From DATMXS01 sp050260275 (lineage in GTDB: Bacteria; Acidobacteriota; Terriglobia; Bryobacterales; Bryobacteraceae), in contig JBLNBX010000262.1 in the NCBI GenBank assembly GCA_050260275.1, positions 1 to 14,643 on the forward strand: a stretch of 14,643 nucleotides of DNA, in the 5' to 3' direction. Within the stretch, counting starts at the first letter, position 1, and each line of letters opens with the position of its first letter. The notes under the pieces were generated by a model, which was not told the DNA's origin, ran no database searches, and saw only the letters and a list, made by a program, of their open reading frames with translations. The position numbers and the translations under genes were made by a program. Below, one piece after another: positions 1 through 6,105 of the stretch.

Positions 1-33
1 ATGGCTGAAGCCATGCCCTCATACGAACCCTAA

Positions 34-241
34 CAGGGCCGCGCCGGAGTCTGCGGTTCTGAAGCTCCGCAGCGGACTGGCCGGCCTCCCGATGCGCGCA
101 CTGCACCCTATTCCACCCAGACCACGTTCCAGTGGGGCGGACGCCCTCGTCCGCGCCGGACCCCCTGGTCCGGCCTCTCCCGCCCCCTGAGGCCCCGCCC
201 GCGGCGCGACAATAGCGTCAATCTGCCAACCGGAGTAAGTT
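34..241 (+). promoter_or_regulatory. structured GC-rich leader of the molybdo-hydroxylase operon
   Basis: No convincing gene is seen here. The stretch holds three inverted repeats upstream of the small-subunit start. The first is a long imperfect stem at 43-85 (GCCGG, AGT and CTGCGG pairing with CCGCAG, ACT and CCGGC, with two small bulges). The other two are adjacent perfect hairpins at 137-154 and 155-174, both with a CCCT loop. About 67 bases separate the last hairpin from the GTG start at 242, and GGAG at 231-234 is the ribosome binding site. A transcribed regulatory leader, a terminator of an upstream gene, or a palindromic repeat element are all possible. I do not recognise a known riboswitch class, including the Moco RNA motif. 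Confidence 0.4.
137..174. repeat. two tandem palindromes with identical CCCT loops
   Basis: Unit 1 (137-154) is GCGGACGCCCTCGTCCGC and unit 2 (156-173) is CCGGACCCCCTGGTCCGG; G155 and C174 add one more pair to unit 2. Each folds into a perfect 7- to 8-bp stem with a four-base loop. Over 18 positions they differ at four, and these form two base pairs (1 with 18, 7 with 12) that swap G-C for C-G in both cases. The duplication therefore kept its pairing while the bases changed. Read from the other strand the loop is AGGG. No T-tract follows on either strand, so a simple intrinsic terminator is not favoured. Confidence 0.7.
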
Positions 242-727
242 GTGTCTATGCAGCAGACCATCTCGTTCACGCTGAATGGCAAGCCCACACGTGTCACGAC
301 GGACCCGGACCGCATGCTTCTGTGGGTGCTGCGTTCGGATCTCGGCCTGACGGGAACCAAGTTCGGCTGCGGAGAGGCCCTTTGCGGGGCCTGCACCGTG
401 ATCGTCGAAAAGGACGCCGTTCGTTCCTGCGTTGTCCCGGTGAAAGATGTCCAGGGCAAGCAGGTCACCACTATCGAGGGAATCGGCACGGAGGCGCGGC
501 TGCACCCCATCCAGGAAGCGTTCCTGAAGCGGCACGCGTTCCAGTGTGGATTCTGCACGCCCGGCATGATTCTCAGCGCCTACGCGCTGCTGCTCAGAAA
601 CCCGCGGCCGTCACGCGACGAGATAGTCCAGGCAATGGACGACAACCTCTGCCGCTGCGGTTCGCACGTCCGCATCGTGGAGGCCATCACCGAGGCCTCC
701 GCCGCAATGAGAGGAGGCGCAAGATGA
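242..727 (+). CDS. small [2Fe-2S] subunit of a molybdenum hydroxylase (xanthine dehydrogenase family, IorA-like)
   Basis: This 161-residue protein passes electrons from the molybdenum site of its partner to an acceptor. The N-terminal plant-ferredoxin-type domain carries C43, C48, C51 and C63 (C-x4-C-x2-C-x11-C). The C-terminal helical domain carries C102, C105, C137 and C139 (C-x2-C ... C-x-C). This is the standard double-cluster arrangement, and the length is normal for the family. The GTG start at 242 is chosen because GGAG lies 7 bases upstream; the ATG at 248 is spaced less well. The gene overlaps the large-subunit start as ATGA, so the two are translationally coupled. No FAD-subunit gene is adjacent, which fits two-subunit enzymes such as isoquinoline 1-oxidoreductase. 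The substrate cannot be told from sequence. Confidence 0.93.
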   Translation: MSMQQTISFTLNGKPTRVTTDPDRMLLWVLRSDLGLTGTKFGCGEALCGACTVIVEKDAVRSCVVPVKDVQGKQVTTIEGIGTEARLHPIQEAFLKRHAFQCGFCTPGMILSAYALLLRNPRPSRDEIVQAMDDNLCRCGSHVRIVEAITEASAAMRGGAR

Positions 728-2823
728 ACGGCCGCGATTTGACATCGCGTCGCGAGTTCCTCGCCGCCGCCGGAGGGCTCCTGCTGAGCTTTCCCGTGCT
801 CGAAGCGCAGGAACCCGAGCGGCTGCCCACTGGGCGGCAGGGATACCCGAGCGACTTCAACGCCTACCTGCACATCGCGCCCGACAACAAGATCACCGGA
901 TACGCCGGCAAGGTGGAGCTAGGCCAAGGCCCCTCGACAGCGCTCGCGCAGTTGCTCGCCGAGGAACTGGACGCCGATTTCGACTCTGTCACGATGGTTC
1001 TGGGCGATACGGACGTATGCCCGTGGGACATGGGCACCTTCGGCTCGCTCACTATCCGGCAGTTCGGCCCCATCCTCCGTGGTGCGGCCGCCGAGGCTCG
1101 CGCTGTCCTGCTCGCGATGGCCGCCGAGAGGCTTGGCGTAAGCGCCGGCAGCCTCACCGTGAAGAACGGCGTCGTTTCCGCGGCGAACGGGAAACGCATC
1201 ACCTACGGCGAACTCGTAGCGGGCCGGCGCATCGAGCGCCACCTGAAGAACGTGCCTCTGAAACCGGTCGCTTCCTACAGCGTCGTCGGCGCTTCGCCGC
1301 GCCGCAGGGACGCGCTCGACAAGGTGACGGGCAAGGGCCGGTACGCAGCCGATATCGTCCTCCCTGGGATGCTGCACGCGCGCATTCTCAGGCCCCCCGC
1401 GCACGGCGCGAGGCTGAAATCGGCCGATACGCGCGCTGCCGAAAAGGTGGAGGGCATCCGCATCGAGAAGCTCGGGGACACGATAGCCGTGCTGCACCGG
1501 CATCGGGACGTCGCCGATTCGGCGCTCGCCCTGATTCGCGCCGAGTTCGATACGCCGCAGCCCGCCGTGGACGACCGCACTATCTACGAACACCTGCTGA
1601 AGACGGCCGATCCGCCGCGTGTCGTGGCCGAGAACGGCAATATCGACGCCGGCGAGAAGGCGGCGTCAGAGATCATCGAGCACACGTATTATAACGCCTA
1701 CGTCGCGCACGCGCCCATCGAGACGCACTCGGCCACGGCTTCGTTCGAGAACGGCAAGGCGACAGTCTGGGCCAGCACGCAGACGCCGTTTCCGGTGAAG
1801 CAGCAAGTGGCGCAGGCGCTCGGCATCGCACCCGGGAACGTTCACGTGATCACGCCTTACGTCGGCGGCGGGTTCGGCGGCAAGTCCGCCTCGCAGCAGG
1901 CCGTCGAGGCCGCGCTGCTGTCGAAACTCACCGGCACGCCCGTGCAGGTGGTGTTTGGCCGTGCTGAGGAGTTCTTCTACGACACGTTTCGCCCCGCGGC
2001 TGTCGTGAAAGTGCGAGCGGGCCTCACGTCCGCCGGGAAGATGGTGGCCTGGAGCTTCGACGTCTACGGAGCGGGCGACCGTGAAGCGAAGCAGTTCTAC
2101 GATATCCCGAACGAACGCACGCGCTCCTCGGGCAGTTGGAGCGGCGGGAACCCGCGCGGGATGCATCCGTTCGCAGTGGGGCCGTGGCGTGCGCCATCGG
2201 TAAACACAAACACGTTCGCGCGCGAGTCCCACATCGACATCGTCGCGGCGAAGGCGGGAGCGGACCCCGTCGAGTTCCGCCTGAGGCACCTGTCCGACAA
2301 GCGCATGCGCCGCGTTCTCGAGCAGGCCGCCGCCCGGTTCGGCTGGAAGCCCGGCCGCGGGCCCACCGGTCGCGGTTGCGGCGTCGCCTGCGGCATCTAC
2401 GCGGATACATACGTAGCCACCATGGCCGAGGTCGCCGTGGACAAGGCCACCGGGCGCGTGCGGGTCAAACGTGTTACCTGCGCACAGGATCAGGGCGTGA
2501 TAGTCAGCCGCGACGGCTCTCTCCAGCAGATTGAAGGCGCCATCACGATGGGCCTCGGCTACGCTCTCACCGAAGGCGTGCGGTTCCGGGGCGGCGAGGT
2601 GCTGGACAGCAACTTCGATACCTACGAGCTGCCGCGATTCTCCTGGCTTCCGGCGATCGACATCGTGCTGATCGACAACCCGGAGGTCGAGGCCAGGGGC
2701 TGCGGAGAGCCGCCCATCGTCACGATGGGCGCTGTGATCGCCAACGCGATCTTCGATGCCACGGGAAAGCGCCTGTTCGAGCTGCCGATGACGCCGGAGC
2801 GCGTGAAAACCGCGCTGGCATAG
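724..2823 (+). CDS. Tat-exported molybdopterin-binding large subunit of a molybdenum hydroxylase (IorB-like)
   Basis: This 699-residue catalytic subunit carries the molybdopterin cofactor and oxidises an aldehyde or N-heterocycle. The start at 724 overlaps the small-subunit stop as ATGA. Residues 8-26 form a twin-arginine signal (SRREFL followed by a hydrophobic stretch). The mature part has the cofactor motif GGGFGGK at 381-387, a WRAPSVNTN-type segment, the ES-IDIVAAKAGADPVEFRLRHL block, and near the C terminus GCGEPP with the expected catalytic Glu at 662. In this family the small subunit usually has no signal and rides along in the folded complex. The stretch RLPTGRQG just after the signal is encoded by a palindrome (823-840) and looks like a small insertion. 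No maturation factor (XdhC-like) or cytochrome partner is visible here. Aldehyde and isoquinoline-type substrates are equally possible. Confidence 0.92.
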   Translation: MNGRDLTSRREFLAAAGGLLLSFPVLEAQEPERLPTGRQGYPSDFNAYLHIAPDNKITGYAGKVELGQGPSTALAQLLAEELDADFDSVTMVLGDTDVCPWDMGTFGSLTIRQFGPILRGAAAEARAVLLAMAAERLGVSAGSLTVKNGVVSAANGKRITYGELVAGRRIERHLKNVPLKPVASYSVVGASPRRRDALDKVTGKGRYAADIVLPGMLHARILRPPAHGARLKSADTRAAEKVEGIRIEKLGDTIAVLHRHRDVADSALALIRAEFDTPQPAVDDRTIYEHLLKTADPPRVVAENGNIDAGEKAASEIIEHTYYNAYVAHAPIETHSATASFENGKATVWASTQTPFPVKQQVAQALGIAPGNVHVITPYVGGGFGGKSASQQAVEAALLSKLTGTPVQVVFGRAEEFFYDTFRPAAVVKVRAGLTSAGKMVAWSFDVYGAGDREAKQFYDIPNERTRSSGSWSGGNPRGMHPFAVGPWRAPSVNTNTFARESHIDIVAAKAGADPVEFRLRHLSDKRMRRVLEQAAARFGWKPGRGPTGRGCGVACGIYADTYVATMAEVAVDKATGRVRVKRVTCAQDQGVIVSRDGSLQQIEGAITMGLGYALTEGVRFRGGEVLDSNFDTYELPRFSWLPAIDIVLIDNPEVEARGCGEPPIVTMGAVIANAIFDATGKRLFELPMTPERVKTALA
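823..840. repeat. small palindrome inside the large-subunit gene encoding LPTGRQ
   Basis: CTGCCCACTGGGCGGCAG has outer arms CTGCC and GGCAG, plus an inner GCCC-ACT-GGGC pairing. It sits exactly in the linker between the Tat signal and the mature enzyme and keeps the reading frame. From memory, similar in-frame LPTGRQ-type segments occur in unrelated proteins of some environmental bacteria, produced by dispersed short palindromes. Only one copy is visible in this window. Confidence 0.35.
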
Positions 2824-2853
2824 CGCCGGCGGGGGCCTGCTGAGCCGCCCGCG

Positions 2854-3162
2854 TCAGTCTTCGGGCAGCAGGTCCAGCGCTGCCTGCAACTCGCTGCGGG
2901 AGTGCGCGTCTGCCGCGTGGGCCAGGCCGGCTTCGTACATCGCCCGGGCCTCGCCCATGCGGCCGAGCTTTTCGAGCGCCTGGCCGGCGTGATAGTAGGC
3001 GTATGTGTAGCCGGGGTTTGCCGCGATCAGCGTACGGAACTCCGCCACCGCCTCCTCCGCTCGCCCCGCTTTCAGGTACTCCATCGCCAGCCCGTAGCGC
3101 GCGAGCGTGTCCCCGGGCCTCTCGGCCAGGATCTGTCTAAGCAACTCTGAACGATCTTTCAT
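2854..3162 (-). CDS. small tetratricopeptide-repeat protein
   Basis: This 102-residue protein is made almost entirely of helical TPR units. RYGLAMEYLKAGRAEEAVAEFRTLIAANP and the following YAYYHAGQALEKLGRMGEARAMYEAGL region show the W/L-G-Y-A-P type spacing, with a last helix SELQAALDLL. It has no signal peptide and no enzyme domain, so a cytoplasmic protein-protein adaptor role is likely. I chose the ATG at 3162 (MKDRSELL) because the repeat begins directly after it; a GTG at 3186 would add eight residues (MPVGRSTV). The ribosome binding site is weak for both. It converges on the molybdo-hydroxylase operon, 30 bp away, and is divergent from the Cys-rich gene. I recall short homologues of the same layout in Acidobacteriota. 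The partner is unknown. Confidence 0.8.
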   Translation of the reverse strand: MKDRSELLRQILAERPGDTLARYGLAMEYLKAGRAEEAVAEFRTLIAANPGYTYAYYHAGQALEKLGRMGEARAMYEAGLAHAADAHSRSELQAALDLLPED

Positions 3163-3261
3163 GACGGTTGAGCGCCCCACCGGCACCGCTCGGGATTCGT
3201 ACGGCGCAGTCCGATGCGGAAAACCGGGGCGGCGATATTCGCTATGTTACGATTGCAGCCG

Positions 3262-3708
3262 ATGGCGTGTCCCTTTTTCTACCCGATCGAGTGTTTCGAT
3301 GATAAGACCTGGACGCGGCGCCCCCGAATGCCGCTCGGAGACCCGTACAGCGGGTTCTGTCACGCCGACCCCATGCGCGAGTGGATGCCCGACCAGAACA
3401 CGCTCAGGGAAAACTGCAATCTCAGCGCCCGCGGGTGCCCGCGCTTCCGCGACGAGATCGGGCCCGATGCTGTCCGGTTCAGCGTCATCAGCGACCGTGA
3501 CGATGTTCTGAAGATTTTCTATGTGCGCGAGCGCGACAATGCCACGCTCGACCATGGAGTGATGGAGTATTCCGTCGCATCCGGACACTTCGTGAACGGC
3601 TCCGATCCCGGAGACGTGCTTCGCAAGCAGGCTCTTGCTTACGCCGAGAGCTATCTCCGCCGCAAGCAGCAGCCGGATCTCAAGGCCAGAAACCCGCACC
3701 GCAGGTAG
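3262..3708 (+). CDS. conserved Cys-rich protein of unknown function (MACPFF family)
   Basis: I do not know a function for this protein. From the ATG at 3262 it has 148 residues and begins MACPFFYPIEC. It carries five cysteines at 3, 11, 33, 52 and 59, placed in short motifs (CPFF, PLGDPYSGFC, ENCNLSARGCPRF). The C-terminal half has no Cys: a beta-rich stretch (DAVRFSVISD, VLKIFYVRERD) is followed by a helix ending AYAESYLRRKQQ. The clustered N-terminal cysteines suggest a zinc or iron-sulfur site, which is inference. I recall similar proteins from Acidobacteriota genomes. In-frame ATGs at 3214 and 3244 would add 16 or 6 residues; none has a clear ribosome binding site, and 3262 is preferred because the conserved block starts there. 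The thioesterase gene follows after 5 bp, so the two are probably co-transcribed. Confidence 0.78.
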   Translation: MACPFFYPIECFDDKTWTRRPRMPLGDPYSGFCHADPMREWMPDQNTLRENCNLSARGCPRFRDEIGPDAVRFSVISDRDDVLKIFYVRERDNATLDHGVMEYSVASGHFVNGSDPGDVLRKQALAYAESYLRRKQQPDLKARNPHRR

Positions 3709-3713
3709 TCCTG

Positions 3714-4223
3714 ATGTCCGGATCCGAAGGAAAGCTCGAGCCCTCGCCTCGGAGCCGGACCGTGCGCGAATCGGCCTCCGAGTGCGTCGAACTCGCGCTT
3801 CCCACCGACGCCAACCCGCTCGGATTCATCTTGGGCGGTCGCGTGATGCACCTGGTGGACATGGTGGGCGCGATAGCGGCCATGCGGCACGCGCGCAGGG
3901 CCGTGCTGACCGCATCCGTGGATTACCTGAGCTTCCTGCACCCCGTCCCGATCGGGTGCCTGATGGTGGTCAAATCGTCTGTCAATCGCGCGTTCCGTAC
4001 GTCCATGGAAGTCGGCGTCAAGGTGATCACCGAGGACCTTCTGACGGGTGAGCAGCAGCATACGTGTTCGGCTTACCTGACCTTCGTGGCTGTCGACAAG
4101 GAGGGTACACCGGTGGAGGTGCCGGAACTGGTGCCTGAAACCGATGATGAGAAACGGCGCTACGAGGAGGCGGGAAGAAGGAGAGCGCTCCGCCTGGAGA
4201 TGAGGAGCCGGGCCCTCGAGTAG
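3714..4223 (+). CDS. hotdog-fold acyl-CoA thioesterase
   Basis: This 169-residue enzyme is predicted to hydrolyse acyl-CoA thioesters in the cytoplasm. The single hotdog domain spans about residues 17-130. It has the signature NPLGFILGGRVMHLVD at 34-49, where N34 and D49 sit at the usual active-site positions for the YciA/BACH-type group, followed by the central helix AIAAMRHARR. Strands ASVDYLSFLHPVPIGCLMVV and STVE-like SMEVGVKVITEDL follow. The tail from about 135 is highly charged and probably helical (EKRRYEEAGRRRALRLEMRSR). The length is normal for the family. Its position 5 bp behind the Cys-rich gene implies an operon; why the two are linked is not clear. Chain-length preference cannot be read from the sequence. 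Confidence 0.9.
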   Translation: MSGSEGKLEPSPRSRTVRESASECVELALPTDANPLGFILGGRVMHLVDMVGAIAAMRHARRAVLTASVDYLSFLHPVPIGCLMVVKSSVNRAFRTSMEVGVKVITEDLLTGEQQHTCSAYLTFVAVDKEGTPVEVPELVPETDDEKRRYEEAGRRRALRLEMRSRALE

Positions 4224-4225
4224 CC

Positions 4226-4245
4226 CGGCTGGCCCGTTTCAGCCG
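4226..4245. terminator. possible hairpin between convergent thioesterase and hfq-like genes
   Basis: CGGCTG (4226-4231) pairs with CAGCCG (4240-4245) across an eight-base loop, exactly where the two convergent genes end. It overlaps the stop codon of the Hfq-like gene at 4239-4241. No T-run follows on either strand, so it would be weak or factor-dependent. Confidence 0.25.
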
Positions 4246-4553
4246 CTGACCTTGTACAAATATTTGATCGCTGGCTTGTAAACCAGCAGATTTGGCCCGT
4301 CCTGGCGGTTGATCTTCAGGCAGTTGCGGTCGTACCACTCGATGCAGCCGTGAATCTGCTCTCCGTCGTTCAACACAATGACCATCGGCGTCTTGGCCTG
4401 CATCTGCTTAACGTAGTAGAAGTTCTCCGCGTTCGTCGTCTCTGGCGGGACGGTGCGCTTCTGAGCGGGCGAAACCGAGCGCTTGTTGCTACTGCTTTGG
4501 TCTTTTACCTCAACAAGCGACGGGCGGATTAACTTCCGGTTGGCGGTCTCCAT
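4239..4553 (-). CDS. hfq: Hfq-like Sm RNA chaperone with long N-terminal tail
   Basis: This 104-residue protein is predicted to form a ring that helps small RNAs pair with mRNAs. The Sm core spans about 43-102. ENFYYVKQMQAKTPMVIVLNDGEQIHGCIEWYD aligns with the Hfq Sm1 block, and NLLVYKPAIKYL with the Sm2 block YKHAIS. The His of the canonical YKHA motif is Pro here (YKPAI, 92-96), so the uridine-binding proximal site must differ. Residues 1-42 are a basic, Ser/Pro-rich, probably disordered tail; enterobacterial Hfq carries its tail at the C terminus instead. The ATG at 4553 has AGGAGAGG 8 bases upstream. The gene is solitary, without miaA or hflX beside it. I recall acidobacterial Hfq proteins of the same shape. 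Confidence 0.85.
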   Translation of the reverse strand: METANRKLIRPSLVEVKDQSSSNKRSVSPAQKRTVPPETTNAENFYYVKQMQAKTPMVIVLNDGEQIHGCIEWYDRNCLKINRQDGPNLLVYKPAIKYLYKVSG

Positions 4554-5223
4554 GGCGCAGACCTCTCCTTATATAAAGCAAAGTTAATGTGAACGTATCG
4601 CAGGGCTCGTGTGGGAGCCGGGCGGTAAGTCGACCTTTCCTCCATGGATAGCACAACATAGCAGCACCCGCAAGCTTAAACGGTTCGGGCGCGAGCTGCT
4701 TGCAGAGGTCCTCAGAAGGGCCTGAAAAAGCGCGCCTCAGATGCCATGCACAGGGGTACTGGTACAAGCGTAAACTCGCGATCAGGAAGCCGTGCGCAGC
4801 CGCCACGAGTAGAACTCGCCTCCGACCTCCTTGCGCGATTCGTCCTCTGAGATACGCCGCGCCTCGCGCGCATCGGCGGCCAGGAACAGGTGGACTACTT
4901 CACCCTGTTCGGGCGCAACACAAACCACTAGATATGTTGAGAGCCGCTCATCCGCAGCGAAGCCGGGGAATCCATACACGTCGCTCCGACATTGCCACAT
5001 TCTCAGGCCGGCAGAGCGAGCGCGTTGAGAGCCGGGAGCGAAGATGAGTCATCAATACCCGTTAAGGGCGATTCCGGTTTACTAACCCCGGTACTGCGGC
5101 TAGCAGTCCTAGTCCTGGAACGCCTCATAAATTTCGCCACGATGACACCTATGCGCTCGCGGCAGTAGTCAACCTGGGGTGAATGGGAGTAGACTTCTCT
5201 TCGTGAGCTTGGAGCGAGTTAGG
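4554..5223. other. gene-poor, lower-GC region
   Basis: Only one weak coding candidate (4782-5000, minus) is seen. The first 40 bases hold the ribosome binding site and an AT-rich promoter-like stretch (TATATAAAG, complement) for the Hfq-like gene. A small inverted repeat, GGTT-TACT-AACC, lies near 5077-5088. Short tracts on the minus strand around 5100-5170 read like protein but are broken by stops, so this may be a decayed locus. No tRNA or known RNA is recognised. Confidence 0.4.
4782..5000 (-). CDS. hypothetical protein, orphan candidate
   Basis: I do not recognise this 72-residue reading frame. It contains a beta-like stretch (LSTYLVVCVAP, EVVHLFLAA) and then a charged amphipathic helix (ADAREARRISEDESRKE), which looks more like a folded protein than a chance frame. 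Third-position GC is visibly lower than in the neighbours. The ATG at 5000 has no good ribosome binding site. The frame stays open upstream to a stop near 5048 with no better start. It may be a real orphan, a recent arrival or the remnant of a longer gene. Confidence 0.4.
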   Translation of the reverse strand: MWQCRSDVYGFPGFAADERLSTYLVVCVAPEQGEVVHLFLAADAREARRISEDESRKEVGGEFYSWRLRTAS

Positions 5224-5409
5224 GTGAGCGGCCGTTACAATCTTGCTGAGTTCCTCACGCAGGAGATCGATATCAACACGGATCTCATCCCAGTGTTTGC
5301 GGATGAGGGCGAGGCGCGCGACGCGGGCTTCGAGCCGGGCGACATCTTCAAGACGCCGGACGGCCGGCTCGGGATGGTTGGCGTGCTGCCCGCGGACGGC
5401 AGGGAGTAG
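5224..5409 (+). CDS. small acidic hypothetical protein
   Basis: No family is recognised. From the GTG at 5224 the protein has 61 residues, rich in Asp and Glu, with no Cys, no membrane segment and no signal peptide. It reads as an N-terminal helix (YNLAEFLTQEI), a mixed middle part (LIPVFADEGEARDAGF) and a beta-type end (DIFKTPDGRLGMVGVL). GGAG at 5211-5214 lies 9 bases before this GTG. An upstream in-frame GTG at 5179 would add 15 residues but lacks a clear ribosome binding site. Codon use from 5224 on is GC-rich like the established genes, which supports it being real. It converges on the lipocalin-like gene. Confidence 0.55.
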   Translation: MSGRYNLAEFLTQEIDINTDLIPVFADEGEARDAGFEPGDIFKTPDGRLGMVGVLPADGRE

Positions 5410-5493
5410 GGCTCGGACGCCCTGTATGCGGGCGCCGGAGAGGAGCGGCGCGCGTGTGGCGCCGCCCTCGAACGAGACAACCGATCAGGCCAT

Positions 5494-5847
5494 CTACGGC
5501 TGCCGCTTGGCGACCATCTCCATATTGCCGCCAGGCGTCTCGACGCTCAGCTTCATCTCGTCGCCATTCACGGTTCCCTTGTAGTTCAACTGCATCTCGT
5601 TCTCTTCGAACTTCATATTCACCGTGAACGACACGTTGTTGCCGTCCAGCTTGCCGTCAACGATCGGCGCTTTGCCGATGAAGTCATCGGACATCTCGCC
5701 CGTGAAGCCGGCACCATCGGCCTTGAAGACGAACGTTATGACCATCGGCCCCATAGGTGTCTCGGCGTTCGCCTTCCAGGTACCGTTGATATCGGCGGCA
5801 GCGGCGGCGATGGCAAACACCGCCAGCAGAATCAAGAGTCGCTTCAT
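5494..5847 (-). CDS. secreted lipocalin-like beta-barrel protein
   Basis: This 117-residue protein begins with a classical Sec signal (MKRLLILLAVFAIAAAAA, cleavage probably after an Ala near 18). A set of alternating beta strands follows: GTWKANAETPMGPMVITFVF, GAGFTGEMSD, KLDGNNVSFTVNM, MQLNYKGTVNGDEMKLSVE, GNMEMVAKR. The pattern G-x-W near the start and repeated G-D-x-hydrophobic strands is typical of small calycin/lipocalin-like secreted proteins, common in Acidobacteriota and Planctomycetota. No catalytic residue is apparent, and the ligand is unknown. The ribosome binding site AAGGAG lies 7 bases before the ATG. It is 87 bp downstream of, and on the same strand as, the small membrane protein gene, so the two may be co-transcribed. 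Confidence 0.85.
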   Translation of the reverse strand: MKRLLILLAVFAIAAAAADINGTWKANAETPMGPMVITFVFKADGAGFTGEMSDDFIGKAPIVDGKLDGNNVSFTVNMKFEENEMQLNYKGTVNGDEMKLSVETPGGNMEMVAKRQP

Positions 5848-5934
5848 CTCGCACTCCTTGTGTAAACTCTCTTGCCCGTGCAGGGCATCGCTTTACTGTG
5901 CGCGAAGCGCTGGGTTCGGGTCAAGACCTGCCGT

Positions 5935-6105
5935 TCACGCGTGACGAAACAGGTGCGATATCACCGTCACCAGCCCGATCACGATAAGTGCGAGTATGCC
6001 CAGCTTGATGGTCCAGGCGAGCAGCGAGAAGAAGATCTTGAGGGCTAGCGGTAGCAGGATCACCGCCAGCAGGATAGCCAGGATCACTTTGATCACGGAT
6101 GACAT
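5935..6105 (-). CDS. 56-residue two-helix membrane protein
   Basis: This very short gene encodes MSSVIKVILAILLAVILLPL and then a second hydrophobic block KLGILALIVIGLVTVISHL, joined by the amphipathic link ALKIFFSLLAWTI and ending FRHA. It is predicted to form a helical hairpin in the inner membrane with few charges (K6, K23, K34, R54). GTGAGG lies about 9-10 bases before the ATG at 6105 and the frame is closed by TGA. Codon choice is strongly GC- and CTG/ATC-biased, as in real genes. I do not recognise a function. A structural or stress-related small membrane protein is likelier than a toxin, because no antitoxin or antisense RNA is evident. It lies upstream of the lipocalin-like gene on the same strand. 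Confidence 0.65.
   Translation of the reverse strand: MSSVIKVILAILLAVILLPLALKIFFSLLAWTIKLGILALIVIGLVTVISHLFRHA

Noticed and set aside
1..33. Short frame MAEAMPSYEP ending in TAA, and the palindrome ATGGCT-GA-AGCCAT at the left edge
   Set aside because: Too short to support a gene; it might be the tail of an upstream gene but nothing identifies it.
34..241. Moco riboswitch in front of the molybdoenzyme operon
   Set aside because: The idea is attractive from context, but I could not match the folded elements to the known motif, so only a structured leader is reported.
322..723. Upstream extension of the molybdopterin subunit through the small-subunit gene
   Set aside because: The extension is out of frame with a clear iron-sulfur gene, and the true start at 724 is followed at once by a Tat signal.
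4510..4806. 98-residue minus-strand frame overlapping the start of the Hfq-like gene
   Set aside because: It overlaps the ribosome binding site and start of a better supported gene, and the sequence is not domain-like.
5100..5170. Minus-strand stretch reading VDYCRERIGVIVAKF, with a nearby shifted YEAFQD
   Set aside because: It looks protein-like but is broken by stops and has no start; it was kept only as a hint of decay in the gene-poor patch.
5935..6105. Type I toxin interpretation of the small hydrophobic protein
   Set aside because: There is no antisense RNA promoter or repeat structure typical of such systems, and two membrane helices with a Trp link fit a general small membrane protein better.
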